Positions 24,882 through 33,821 of a DNA stretch of 49,933 nt are shown in pieces. Positions within the stretch are counted from its first letter, which is position 1. The number at the start of each line of letters is the position of its first letter. Location of the stretch: assembly GCA_030694465.1 (NCBI GenBank), contig JAUXYJ010000066.1, forward strand, positions 1 to 49,933, given 5' to 3'. A program made the position numbers and the translations under genes. The stretch comes from Deltaproteobacteria bacterium (GTDB lineage: Bacteria; Myxococcota_A; Polyangia; Polyangiales; Ga0077539). The notes beneath the pieces were generated by a model that was not told the DNA's origin, searched no databases, and saw only the letters and a list, made by a program, of their open reading frames with translations.

Positions 24882-25628
24882 GTGATCCTAGGATGGTTGG
24901 CAGCAGGCGTGGGATTGATGGCCGCGACGTCGATCATCCCCTGGGTGATGTGGATCGTCGCGAAGCGCAAGGGCGAGGGGCGCTGGACCCGCCGCGTCGA
25001 AGGGGTCACGCAGGTCGGCGAAGACTACCGCGGCGCCGTGGCGCCCACGTTTGCGGCACCCGACGCGCCCATCGAGGTCAAGCTCGCGGCCATCGGGTGC
25101 TGGGCGCTTGGGCAGATGTTTATCCCGGGCCTCGCGGCGGGGATGTTTGGGCTCTTTGTGCTCGTGGGCTTGGTCTCGATCCCGGGACTTATCCTCGCAG
25201 CGCGGCTGTTTTTGCTCGGAAAACCGCTCTTGCGCGGCGAGCTCATCGCGGCCGAGAAGGCTGACTCGCTCGCGCACTTCGCTACGATTCTCAACACCGC
25301 GATCTTGTCGATCGTCGGCGTGGGCTTCTTGGGCACCGTGGCGACCGCCCTGGTCAACCAACGGCCCGAGGCCCTCTTAGTGCCCCTCTTCTATGGGCTT
25401 CCCATCGCGTTTTATGCTGCGATTTCGCTCTTGCACGCGAACCTACTGCGCCGCGCAGCCAAGGCCATTGTCGCCAACCATGCGGCCAACACGGTGCATG
25501 ACACCCAGGTCCGCATCGAGCCCATGGCTCCTGCGTATGCCCCTGGCTACGCGCCCGCGTCGGTCTCCGAAGCGCTCCCCCACGAGCAGGCATCGTCAGT
25601 CGATCCGCTGGGTCATTCGCAGCGCTAA
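24882..25628 (+). CDS. Tandem membrane protein paralogue 3
   Basis: The product has 248 residues; the start at 24882 is ATC/GTG-proximal (the frame opens with a GTG-type codon, MILGWLAAG). It aligns with the two preceding genes: helix SIIPWVMWIVA, a basic turn AKRKGEGRW without the palindrome, GEDYRGA, signature CWALGQMFIPG. GLVSIPGLILAARLFLLGKPLLRGEL, a helix near LNTAILSIVGVGFLGTVATAL, and PIAFYAAISLLHANLLRRA follow. The cytoplasmic tail is Ala/Pro-rich. Lack of the palindrome at the basic turn is informative: the repeat is not required for the fold. Function unknown. Confidence 0.78.
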   Translation: MILGWLAAGVGLMAATSIIPWVMWIVAKRKGEGRWTRRVEGVTQVGEDYRGAVAPTFAAPDAPIEVKLAAIGCWALGQMFIPGLAAGMFGLFVLVGLVSIPGLILAARLFLLGKPLLRGELIAAEKADSLAHFATILNTAILSIVGVGFLGTVATALVNQRPEALLVPLFYGLPIAFYAAISLLHANLLRRAAKAIVANHAANTVHDTQVRIEPMAPAYAPGYAPASVSEALPHEQASSVDPLGHSQR

Positions 25629-25635
25629 ACGCGCG

Positions 25636-27276
25636 CTAGCTCTCAAGCTCGGTCTCGAGCGCGCGGCCGTGGGGCATCGAGACACGCACGCCGTGGTGCC
25701 AGCGATCCGAGGCGCCTGGGGCGAGCCGGACGTTCCAACGGACCACGCCGGGAGCGTCGCCTTCTTGGTGCGCGAGGGGCGCGCGGCTCTCGGCCGTGCG
25801 TTGCACCAAGAGGCCCTGCGAGTGAGAGACCGGCAGCCGATCAATGACCACCAGATCCACCGCTTCTTGCCTGTGATTGCTCACGCGAAAGTCATAGTGC
25901 AGCGCCTGCTCATCGCGCCCTCCGTTGCGCGTCTGCGCGCGCGAGGCCAGCGTGCGATCCACGCTCACCGACGGGTCTACCCCAAACGGCAGCGACACCT
26001 CTTCTTGCACCGGAACATCCGCCAACGCCGTGCTCCCCACGTACTCGTTGTCGACAAAGAGCGACACCGGGCCCGCAAGCAATGCAAACGCCGCTGCGTT
26101 GCGCGCCCTCGCGCTCAAGAACACCGTGCTGCTCTCTCTCGGTGCGGCCAGGTGCTCGATCGTGCAGGGCAACGCCACGCGCGCTGCGAGCACTCGCCTG
26201 GGCGCAGCGCCCGAGCGTAGGTTCACCAACGTTGAGACCTCCAACCGCGCCGAGAGCATGTTCTGACGTACGACCGCCGCGCGCTGCTCCATGGGCGACG
26301 GCGGCGGGGGCGGAGGCGCCATCGAGGGAGCTTCAGCCGCCATGCTGCGTGCCTGGGGCCTCGCGACGCCCATGCTCATCATGTCCGGCATGGCCATCCC
26401 CGCGCCGCCTGCCATCGAGGGTGCGCGAGACATCCGGCGACGTCGCAGGACCATCTCTTCGACCTCGCTCTCGTCTCGCTCGGGCAAGGGCGCGAGCGAA
26501 AGCGCCTGCTCTTGCAAGCGTGTCACCGCGAGCATCCCCGTGGGGTTGACGCTCGAGAGGGTCAATCGCACGCGAGACCAGTCTTCGCCCGTGTTTTGCT
26601 GCAGCGCCGCGAGCACATCCATGGACACCTCGTGGGCGCCCTGCGTGAGATACGCAGCGTAGGTCGGCCGCCAAGTTGCCGCGCCGGGCATGAGGTACTC
26701 GACCGAAATCTCAGCGTCTCCGTCACGCGTCGCCTGAAGGTCGACCGCGACATACTTTACGCTCACGGTGGCCAAACGCTGTCGCTCGGCGAGCGCCGCG
26801 GTGCGCTCTCTTAGAGTGCGCGAAGTCGTGGTAATTTGCTGATCAATCGCGCTGAGCTCGTTGCTCCGTTGGGCCGCGAGCTGCGCGCGACGTTGCATGA
26901 GCGAGCGCAGGGTGTACTGCATGCTCCCGAGCTGCTCTTGCATCTGTGAGAGCTCTTGCGCGCTGAGCTCGAGCAGCGGGCCCACACGCACCGTGAGCCC
27001 CTCGGTGATGAGCCCTGGGCCCATGCCGCCCACGCGCACCGAGTCGTCGGTGATGCCTTGCGGCAGCGGCCCAAATCGCAGCTCGTGATCGCCAGCGCTC
27101 AGGTGCGCGGTGCCCACCCGGCGGATGCTCGCCCCGCTCGGAAACACCGTCGCTGCGCGCACGGTCGAGGGCACAATCAGTGTGCTCGCGCTCGCGCTCA
27201 GGGGCACGGCGCCGAGGGTGAGCAACGACACGGTCGCGAGGAGCATTCGGGGTGAGGGGAGCTTCGAGGTGTTCAT
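25636..27276 (-). CDS. Mucoidy inhibitor MuiA family protein (DUF4139)
   Basis: The product has 546 residues from ATG 27276, with a signal peptide (LATVSLLTLGAVPLSASA). An N-terminal DUF4140-type beta domain follows (VFPSGASIRRVGTAHLSAGDHELRFG). Next is a coiled-coil (about 90-150, QMQEQLGSMQYTLRSLMQRR). The DUF4139 region has the family hallmark EYLMPGAATWRPTYAAYL and LTLSSVNP. A Met/Pro-rich low-complexity insert (about 295-350) follows before the C-terminal beta region (YDFRVSNHRQEAVDLVVIDRLPVS). A near-perfect copy of the dispersed palindrome (26434-26449) encodes part of the RRRR run ahead of the insert. Periplasmic or envelope protein; the biochemical role of the family is unclear. Confidence 0.9.
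   Translation of the reverse strand: MNTSKLPSPRMLLATVSLLTLGAVPLSASASTLIVPSTVRAATVFPSGASIRRVGTAHLSAGDHELRFGPLPQGITDDSVRVGGMGPGLITEGLTVRVGPLLELSAQELSQMQEQLGSMQYTLRSLMQRRAQLAAQRSNELSAIDQQITTTSRTLRERTAALAERQRLATVSVKYVAVDLQATRDGDAEISVEYLMPGAATWRPTYAAYLTQGAHEVSMDVLAALQQNTGEDWSRVRLTLSSVNPTGMLAVTRLQEQALSLAPLPERDESEVEEMVLRRRRMSRAPSMAGGAGMAMPDMMSMGVARPQARSMAAEAPSMAPPPPPPSPMEQRAAVVRQNMLSARLEVSTLVNLRSGAAPRRVLAARVALPCTIEHLAAPRESSTVFLSARARNAAAFALLAGPVSLFVDNEYVGSTALADVPVQEEVSLPFGVDPSVSVDRTLASRAQTRNGGRDEQALHYDFRVSNHRQEAVDLVVIDRLPVSHSQGLLVQRTAESRAPLAHQEGDAPGVVRWNVRLAPGASDRWHHGVRVSMPHGRALETELES
26434..26449. repeat. Dispersed GACGTC palindrome, copy 11 (one mismatch, inside a gene)
   Basis: CCGGCGACGTCGCAGG; on the gene strand it encodes the Arg run in EEMVLRRRRMSR of the MuiA-type protein. 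Confidence 0.8.
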
Positions 27277-27546
27277 GGCGGGCTCAGAGGGTCTCTCAGG
27301 GTGCACACCCCCTCGAGGCCAGGGCCCAGGGGAGTGGTGGTTTGCGTCGAAAGTGTGCCCGTCTCGACGCGCACCCCCGGGCAATCGATCTAGAAAAAAG
27401 TTCTCGAAATTGCTGAAAAATCGCACGGATTTTTAGACCCAAGCTCTCGCGCTGTCCCCGTGTTCTACGCAGCTTGTCTCGCCGTGGATCTCTGCACTTG
27501 ATTGAGTCTCGCGCGCCGTCGTGACACACCCCAAGCGACCGCCGCC

Positions 27547-28197
27547 ATGGACAGACACACCCCCTTCTCGGACGAAGAACGCGACATCCTCGCCGTGCGC
27601 GCCAAGCGCGAGCTGCGCAAACGCATGCGCTCACTTCGCGCCATGATCCCTGAGAGCCAACGCACCGCACGCAGCCACGCGCTGGTCGCCCACGTGCTCG
27701 CGATGCCCGCCTGGCGTGAGGCACGCACCGTCGCCCTCTTTGCCTCGATGGGTGACGAAGTGCAGCTCCAAACACTCTACGAGGCAGCAAAATCGCAGGC
27801 AAAACACGTCGCCCTCCCGCGGGTGTATCCACGGGTCGCCGAGGGCGAGCCCCTCGCGACGCGCAGCGGTCTCGTCTTTCTCACGCGCTTTGACGGCGCC
27901 ACAGAGTTTGCCACCGAGACCAGTGACTATGGCATCGACGAGCCCGCCGAAGAGAGCCCCGTGGTGCCCATGGGCTCGCTGGATCTCGTCGTGGTCCCGT
28001 GCCTCGCAGTGGACCCCCGCGGGCACCGGCTAGGGTACGGCATGGGCTACTACGATCAGGCGCTGCCCCAGTGCGCGCGCGCGGTGACCGCGGTCGTGTG
28101 CTTTGATTTTCAGCTGCTCGCCGAGCTGCCGATTCGCACCGAAGACCACGCATGCCAGTGGATCGTGAGCGACAAACGGACGCTCCGCGCTGAGTGA
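27547..28197 (+). CDS. 5-formyltetrahydrofolate cyclo-ligase
   Basis: The product has 216 residues from ATG 27547; an in-frame TTG at 27502 is less likely. It converts 5-formyl-THF to 5,10-methenyl-THF with ATP. The N-terminal basic helix KRELRKRMRSLR supplies the usual ATP/polyglutamate-binding lysines. VALFASMGDEVQ and VALPRVYPR follow. The C-terminal signature LDLVVVPCLAVDPRGHRLGYG continues with MGYYD, containing the G-x-G-x-G-Y-Y-D ATP loop. Length is normal. The stop is 3 bp from the end of the convergent ABC gene, so the two share no terminator space. Confidence 0.93.
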   Translation: MDRHTPFSDEERDILAVRAKRELRKRMRSLRAMIPESQRTARSHALVAHVLAMPAWREARTVALFASMGDEVQLQTLYEAAKSQAKHVALPRVYPRVAEGEPLATRSGLVFLTRFDGATEFATETSDYGIDEPAEESPVVPMGSLDLVVVPCLAVDPRGHRLGYGMGYYDQALPQCARAVTAVVCFDFQLLAELPIRTEDHACQWIVSDKRTLRAE

Positions 28198-28200
28198 TTC

Positions 28201-29217
28201 TTAGCCGCCCGAGACCAGCGCGTTGCGCACAAACAGGTCCTCGAGGGTCTCTCTGCGTGGCGTCACCGAGATCACGCGCGCGCCTGCTTGCTGCGCCTGG
28301 GCGAGCACTGACTGGGTCTCGCGCTCGCCCTCGATCGTGACCGAGAGCTTGGTGTTCTGCAGCGCGATGTGGAGGGCGGTTGGAGCCAGCGCGTCACGCA
28401 GGCTCTCGCTCGCGTCTGCAAACTCAAGCTCGACCTGGCGAACCTCTGGACGCAAGAGCTCATCGAGGCGCCCATACGCGCTCATGGTGCCCTGGTGCAC
28501 GATCGCGACGCGGTCACACAGCATCTCGACGTCGCTCAGAATGTGAGACGAAAACAGCAGGGTGACGCCCTTGTGTTTCTGCTCAAGCATGAGGTCACGG
28601 ACCTCTTTGCGACCGATCGGATCAAGGCCCGTCATGGGCTCGTCCAAGATCAACAGCTCGGGCTCGCCCAAGAGCGCCTGCGCGAGCCCCAAGCGCTGCA
28701 TCATGCCCTTTGAGAACTTGCGCACCGGGCGATCGGCCGCGTGCCCGAGCCCCACGCGCTCAATGAGCTCGCTCGCGCGCTTGCGTCGCGTCGCTGTGTC
28801 CAGACCGCTCAGACGTCCGCAGAGATCCAAGAGCTCCACGGCGGTTAGGTATTGATACAAATACGGGTTCTCTGGGAGAAATCCCAGCCGCTCGCGTGCG
28901 CGTCGATCGGTCGACGCCATGCCAAACAGCGTGGCCTCGCCGCGGGTCGGAAAAATCAGCCCCAGCACCATTTTCAGGGTGGTGGTCTTGCCCGCCCCAT
29001 TGGGCCCCAGAAAGCCAAAGACCTCGTTGCGGCGGACCTCAAACGAGAGGCCCTTCACAGCCTCTACTTGGCGGTGCAGCTTGGCGCCCCAGGGGACACC
29101 CGCCAGCGCGCGCTCGAGCGCCCCAGGCTCGCTCCCAGGGAGGCGCTCTGCGAGGCGGATAAGCCCTAGCGAAAAGGTCTTGGCAATGTCTTGAACCGAA
29201 ACAACAACGTCGCTCAC
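28201..29217 (-). CDS. ABC transporter ATP-binding protein
   Basis: The product has 338 residues. The GTG at 29217 overlaps the upstream stop as GTGA; a GTG six bases earlier is an alternative. Walker A is GPNGAGKTTTLK, the Q-loop is near LPENPYLYQYL, the signature is FSKGMMQRLGLAQALL, Walker B is LLILDEPMTGLDP, and the H-loop is SSHIL. A C-terminal extension of about 95 residues after the ATPase (LEFADASESLRDAL ... ETLEDLFVRN) is typical of exporter-type subunits of the CcmA/NatA kind. The N-terminal insert of about 40 residues (FSLGLIRLAERLPGSEP) before the usual first strand is uncommon. No permease gene lies nearby; the partner must be elsewhere. It is coupled to the aminotransferase gene upstream. 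Confidence 0.92.
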   Translation of the reverse strand: MSDVVVSVQDIAKTFSLGLIRLAERLPGSEPGALERALAGVPWGAKLHRQVEAVKGLSFEVRRNEVFGFLGPNGAGKTTTLKMVLGLIFPTRGEATLFGMASTDRRARERLGFLPENPYLYQYLTAVELLDLCGRLSGLDTATRRKRASELIERVGLGHAADRPVRKFSKGMMQRLGLAQALLGEPELLILDEPMTGLDPIGRKEVRDLMLEQKHKGVTLLFSSHILSDVEMLCDRVAIVHQGTMSAYGRLDELLRPEVRQVELEFADASESLRDALAPTALHIALQNTKLSVTIEGERETQSVLAQAQQAGARVISVTPRRETLEDLFVRNALVSGG

Positions 29218-30353
29218 TGCCACCAGTCTCGCACACCCAGCGCCCAGCTCGCGTGCTTGCGTAGCGCGGCCACGATGCGATCACAGTCTGCGTCGGTCAT
29301 GCGGGTGTGAAGCGGCAGCGCGAGGCCTCCGTCCACAATGGCCTCGGCCATCGGGAGCGCGCGCGCGGAGTTCACCGCGTGCGAGGCAAACGGAGCGAGT
29401 CGGTGCAGCGCATAGGACAAAATATTGGCCTCGATGTGCTCTGCTCGCAGAGCGCTCACGAGCGCATCGCGTGCTTGCTTGCGGGTGCCCGTCGCGGGCA
29501 TCGGGAGCACGAGGCCCAGGGTCTGATAGTTCACGTTTGCGCCCTGCGGAAACTGTTGCCACCCGAGCGCGATTTCGCTGCGAATTCGCTCGCCCAATGC
29601 TCGTCGAATCGCGAGAATTTCTGTGAGCTTGGACAGCTGCGCGCGACCGATCGCGGCCTCGAGCTCGCCCATGCGCGCGTTGGGGCCCGCCTCGCGAAAG
29701 AGCCCAGGCTCAAGCTGCCCATGGTTGCGCAGCGTGCGCACGCGGGTCATGAGCGGCTTGCGATGCGAGACGACCAGCCCGCCCTCGCCGGTGGTGAGCA
29801 CTTTGCGCGGGTGAAAGCTAAACGTGCCCACGTCCCCCGCGAGCCCACACGCGACGCCCTCGCGCGTCGAGCCCATCGCGCACGCGGCGTCCTCAACGAT
29901 CGGAACATCGCCCGCGAGCCTCCGAAGCATCGCGATATCCGCCGGAACGCCAAACTGATCCACCGCGATAATCGCACGTGTTTTGGGCGTAATCGCCGCC
30001 GCGACCGACTTGGGATCGATGTTAAACGTGTCGCGCTGCACATCGACGATCACCGGGACAGCGCCGCGCAAGATCACCGCGTTGCCCGGTGAAGGCCAGG
30101 TCACCGAGGGCACGATCACCTCGTCGCCAGGGCCCACGCCGAGCGCCATCAGGGCGAGCTCAAGGGCCGTGGTTCCGTTGTTCACGGCGGCAGCCGAGGT
30201 GTCGTCCGGGGCGCTCAGGGCCGCCAAGCACTCGCGCTCAAACGCGGCGACCTCGGCGCCCAACACGAGCATCCCAGACCGCAGCACCCTCAGCGCCGCT
30301 TGCTCTTCGGCCTCATCGAAGTGAGGCCGCGCCAATCGAATCGTCTCTGTCAT
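29214..30353 (-). CDS. DegT/DnrJ/EryC1/StrS family aminotransferase
   Basis: The product has 379 residues from ATG 30353 (MTETIRLARPHFD). This is a fold-type I PLP enzyme that typically aminates keto-sugars for cell-surface glycans or antibiotics. Visible family landmarks are VNNGTTALELALMALGVGPGDEVIVP, VIVDVQRDTFNIDP, VEDAACAMGS, the PLP-lysine region FSFHPRKVLTTGEGG, NHGQ, and NARMGELEAAIGRAQLSKL. Some lengths are slightly above 20 only as a region description; the active Lys is in HPRK. No sugar dehydratase or glycosyltransferase genes adjoin it, so its product is unclear. Its stop overlaps the ABC gene start. Confidence 0.92.
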   Translation of the reverse strand: MTETIRLARPHFDEAEEQAALRVLRSGMLVLGAEVAAFERECLAALSAPDDTSAAAVNNGTTALELALMALGVGPGDEVIVPSVTWPSPGNAVILRGAVPVIVDVQRDTFNIDPKSVAAAITPKTRAIIAVDQFGVPADIAMLRRLAGDVPIVEDAACAMGSTREGVACGLAGDVGTFSFHPRKVLTTGEGGLVVSHRKPLMTRVRTLRNHGQLEPGLFREAGPNARMGELEAAIGRAQLSKLTEILAIRRALGERIRSEIALGWQQFPQGANVNYQTLGLVLPMPATGTRKQARDALVSALRAEHIEANILSYALHRLAPFASHAVNSARALPMAEAIVDGGLALPLHTRMTDADCDRIVAALRKHASWALGVRDWWQ

Positions 30354-30597
30354 AGGGGGTCCAACACAGACCCTAGCGCGGTCCCTCAGCGCTTGTAGAG
30401 TTCGCGACAAGACGAGCGCCCCTGCGCGTAGGCTCCCTTCGGTCCTCGCACGCCATGTCTACGGTCCGCGGGCCTGCCAAAATGTGGCACTCTCCGCCGC
30501 GTCAGTGTCGGCGCATCCCCGCCACGCTCCCTACGCGAGACCTCGCGTTCGTCGCTTGATTTGCAGTACTTTACACCATGTCTCTACGGTCGCACGC

Positions 30598-31257
30598 GTG
30601 ACGCTCTGGCTCGCTCTCACCGCGCAAATGCTCACGACGTCTGAGCCTACGCAACCGCCCGCGACGGCCCCTGCGGTCCCCGCGACCGAGCCCGCACGCC
30701 CTCCCACAGAGCCTCCAACGCCCCAAGCGACCGAGCCCGTGGGGCCTCCGCCGCGGGCACCGTTTGAGTTTACCGCGCAGATTTCGGCGGGCGGGGGCGC
30801 GTTGTTCGCGCCTGGCCAGCCCGTCTCGGGGGTCTTCGCGCTGGGGTGGCGCGCCGACATGCTCTTTCTGCGCAACAGTCCGCGCGCGTTTGGGCTTGGG
30901 CCCGCGCTTGCAGTGCGCGTCGATCACTTTCGCGACGTGGTGCCTTCGCTCGGGCTCTCGGTGTTGTTGCCCGTGACCGAGGCGTTTCCGGTGGTGCTCA
31001 CCGGCGCGTTTGCCATGCGGTATGACGGCACATCGTGGGCCCCCGGAGGCAGCGCGCGCGCGTGGTTTGGTATGCGCTCGCACAATTATCACAGCGTGTA
31101 TGCGCTCTGTTTTGGCCTCTGGGCCGAGGCCCGCGTGATGGCCCAACCGCAGTCCACCGTGGACTTCGTCGCCGGAATCGATCTGGACCTGCAGACCCTC
31201 GCGATCCCGTTTATCGCGCTCTACGTCGAGCTCTTTCGACGAACCCCCGCCCACTGA
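30598..31257 (+). CDS. Exported hypothetical protein, possible outer-membrane beta-barrel
   Basis: The product has 219 residues from GTG 30598 (VTLWLALTAQMLTTSEP); the frame stays open to 30484 but that part is arginine-rich and non-coding in character. After a short signal-like helix comes a Pro/Thr/Glu-rich linker (about 18-60). Strands with alternating aromatic/aliphatic residues and Gly turns follow (FEFTAQISAGGGALFAPGQ, VFALGWRADMLFL, FPVVLTGAFAMRYDG, SARAWFGMRS, YVELFRR). The pattern suits a small outer-membrane barrel, but no family is recognised. Confidence 0.68.
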   Translation: MTLWLALTAQMLTTSEPTQPPATAPAVPATEPARPPTEPPTPQATEPVGPPPRAPFEFTAQISAGGGALFAPGQPVSGVFALGWRADMLFLRNSPRAFGLGPALAVRVDHFRDVVPSLGLSVLLPVTEAFPVVLTGAFAMRYDGTSWAPGGSARAWFGMRSHNYHSVYALCFGLWAEARVMAQPQSTVDFVAGIDLDLQTLAIPFIALYVELFRRTPAH

Positions 31258-31706
31258 GCGCCATCGCCCACTCCGTTGGCCTGAGCAGGCTCAGCGCGCG
31301 CCGACGAGCTGCGTCTCGGTGACGCGTGGCCTCGAAAACGGGCCCGACATCGCGCGCTGCGTGACCGAAAAGCGCCACCGTTGCGAGCTCACTGCAGTAA
31401 AGTTCACTGTAAGATCAAGCACTTGGGGCATCATCGATGCGCGACCGTTGGTCCTACGTGGCGTCAATCGGTCAAGGGTGACATCTCGTGTGGGGTACTG
31501 CTCTGTAGGTCCGCGCACGACCCTCGCGCGTGCAAAATCCCTACTGCGCAAACGCGCTCATTGGGTGAGCGCTGTCGTCACGGAGGTGCACGGTCTTCGC
31601 GCTCGTAGTGCGCAGGCTTGGCCTCTTGCGCGCGCTTTACGGCTCTCCCACGTCCGGTGACGACAGCTTTGGCAAGTGAGGTGCATTGCGCTTACCCTCG
31701 CGCGCC
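31258..31706. other. 449-bp intergenic stretch, no supported gene
   Basis: Frames on both strands are short and inconsistent. A minus-strand frame ending at 31291 (SVTQRAMSGPFSRPRVTETQ) is the most protein-like but has no start or RBS support. The downstream lipoprotein promoter presumably lies here. Confidence 0.45.
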
Positions 31707-33596
31707 ATGAAACACGCTCGCTACACGCTCCTCTCGCTCGTCCTGGTCTCTTGTGCCGGAAACACCCAGACCCAGACCGTCACCGTCCCGGACACGACCT
31801 CGTCAGGCAACCAAGCGCCTCCTCCGGCTCCCCGCGACGACGTCTCCGAAGTGGCCGCGCCAAGTGAGCTCGTCGCCATCGTCCGCGCAACGAACGCGCG
31901 CGCGATCTCAGAGCGCTTGACCCAATTGGGGATCGCCACGGACGCCCAAGCGCGCGCCGCAGCCGATCAGCTTCTCACCGAGTTTCTCGGCAGCCGCGAG
32001 CTCGCGCGCGCTGTCTCGCGAGACCAGCCCATGGACATGGCGGTGCTCTTGGGCGCAGGGCGGCCCATGATGGTGCTCTCGGTGGGCGTGGGCTCGCCAG
32101 CGGAGGTCTCGACACGCTTGGCCAACAGCTTTCGTGCGCGGCCGCTCGGCAACGGGGTCATCGCCCTGGACCCTGTGCAGAGCGCCCAGCAGCAGGCCGC
32201 CAGTGATGGCCAAGATGAGGGCGAAGACATCGTCGAGGATGCTATGCACTGCCTGCTCTCGCCGACGCCCACCGAGGGTCAAGGGAGGCTCACCTGCACC
32301 AAGGGCGCCGAGTCTGGGCTGACCCTCGTGACGCCCTTTATGGCGCGCACGCTCACGCGCCGACAGACGCGCGAGAACGCGATCGTCGCGACGGTGTTTC
32401 CGGTCGCGATGCGTGCGCTCCTGGGCCGCGAAGCGACCGCTGCGTTTGATCAAGCCGAGCGCCAGTCCGCCACAATGTTGTCCAATCAATCGACGGGCCC
32501 GCTGCGGCACGCTGAGCTGCGGGCGCCGCTCGCGCGTCTCGTCGGAGAGCTCATTGCCAACGGTCGCGCCACGTTTAACGAGCTCTCGGGCATCGACATG
32601 GTGCTCTCGATGGACAACGACATCGTGCGTTTGTCCCAGTCGATTGAGCTCCGTGCCCCAAGCGGCAGCCTCGTGCGCGCGATGATCGATGGGTCGCGCA
32701 ACGTCCCCGCGGCGCCCGAACAACACCTCGAGCGCATCGCCCCCGACGCTGGGTTTTACTTCTCCGCGGGCCTGTCGCTCACTCCCTTCGCGGCGACCCT
32801 TCGCACCGTGTCCGAGGCCGTCGTTGTGCTCGCCCAGCGAGAGGCCCGCATGCCTGCCGCGCAGGTCGCCCAGCTCCGCCAAGTGGCCGAGAGCGTGACC
32901 ACCATGAGCGCAACGGCCGTCGGAGGCGTCGTCTTGGCGAACACCGGAGAGTCTTCAGGGGTCTCGGTCGCGCGCTTCGCGACGCCCGCCGCTGCGACCG
33001 CGTACGTCAGTGACATTCGCCGCATGGTCGGGCTCTTGCGCAGCGCCCCGTTTGCACGCTCAATGCAGGCGCTCGGGACCGCGTTTGACGTAGAGAACGT
33101 CCCCGATTTGCGGCAGGTCCGCGAGCTCCCCACGCGGGGTCTGCCGGCGGGTTCGTTTGCGTACTCTCTCCCGGATCTCTCACGCGTCGCGCGGGGCGCG
33201 AGGCCTGCCGCGCGAGGCGCCGCACCAAGGCCGACCCAGCAGCTCTTGGTGGTCGAAGGAGACCACGTCACGGTGGTCTCGGGCGTTGACATGCGCGCAG
33301 CCTGGGCTGCGGCAAGCGCACGCACCGGCGCGGCACCCGCGGCGCTCGCGTCGGTCCCTGTGCGCCCTGGGACGATGACCCTCGCGATGATGCCCTCTGC
33401 CATCGCAAACCTCTTCGCGATGTCACAAAACGCAGGCTCCTCAACGCCGCCCGCACAGCCCATCGTGGTCCCCAGCCAGTCGCCCTTGGTCATGCGTATG
33501 CACAACGCAGACAGCGACGGCGCCACCCGGTTTGCATGGGATTTTGAGATCTCGGCGCAGGCGCTCACCGCGCTTGTCCGCACGCTCGCACGCTGA
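31707..33596 (+). CDS. Large lipoprotein of unknown function
   Basis: The product has 629 residues from ATG 31707. The signal peptide ends LVLVSC (Cys about 16), with a Thr/Pro/Gln-rich linker to residue 45. The remainder is a long alpha/beta protein with repeated motifs such as LVAIVRATNARAISERL, MAVLLGAGRPMMVLSVGVG, GIDMVLSMDNDIVRLSQSIE, and LVVEGDHVTVVSGVDM, resembling the general plan of myxobacterial DUF-type lipoproteins that measure about 600 residues. There are no catalytic motifs I recognise. Palindrome copy 12 begins 10 nt after the stop. Outer-membrane lipoprotein by inference. Confidence 0.8.
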   Translation: MKHARYTLLSLVLVSCAGNTQTQTVTVPDTTSSGNQAPPPAPRDDVSEVAAPSELVAIVRATNARAISERLTQLGIATDAQARAAADQLLTEFLGSRELARAVSRDQPMDMAVLLGAGRPMMVLSVGVGSPAEVSTRLANSFRARPLGNGVIALDPVQSAQQQAASDGQDEGEDIVEDAMHCLLSPTPTEGQGRLTCTKGAESGLTLVTPFMARTLTRRQTRENAIVATVFPVAMRALLGREATAAFDQAERQSATMLSNQSTGPLRHAELRAPLARLVGELIANGRATFNELSGIDMVLSMDNDIVRLSQSIELRAPSGSLVRAMIDGSRNVPAAPEQHLERIAPDAGFYFSAGLSLTPFAATLRTVSEAVVVLAQREARMPAAQVAQLRQVAESVTTMSATAVGGVVLANTGESSGVSVARFATPAAATAYVSDIRRMVGLLRSAPFARSMQALGTAFDVENVPDLRQVRELPTRGLPAGSFAYSLPDLSRVARGARPAARGAAPRPTQQLLVVEGDHVTVVSGVDMRAAWAAASARTGAAPAALASVPVRPGTMTLAMMPSAIANLFAMSQNAGSSTPPAQPIVVPSQSPLVMRMHNADSDGATRFAWDFEISAQALTALVRTLAR

Positions 33597-33606
33597 CCTG
33601 TGAGCT

Positions 33607-33626
33607 ACCCGGCGACGTCGCCGGGT
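33607..33626. repeat. Dispersed GACGTC palindrome, copy 12 (perfect 20 bp)
   Basis: Begins 10 nt after the stop at 33596, in the gap between convergent genes. Confidence 0.95.
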
Positions 33627-33821
33627 CACGCGTGTCAGCGCGCTCAAATGCGCCTCAGTACAGTAGCTAGCCAGTGATGCGTGGGGTCCGTGTGCGTCTC
33701 TCTTGGCAGCGTGGAGGGCATTCGCATGAGCCCTGCGGCTCTCCGCGAGGGCCCAGAGCGCTTACGCGGTGGGCGAGGGGTCATTTCACGCGCACGCCCC
33801 ATAGCGGGTACCGCGCTGAGC

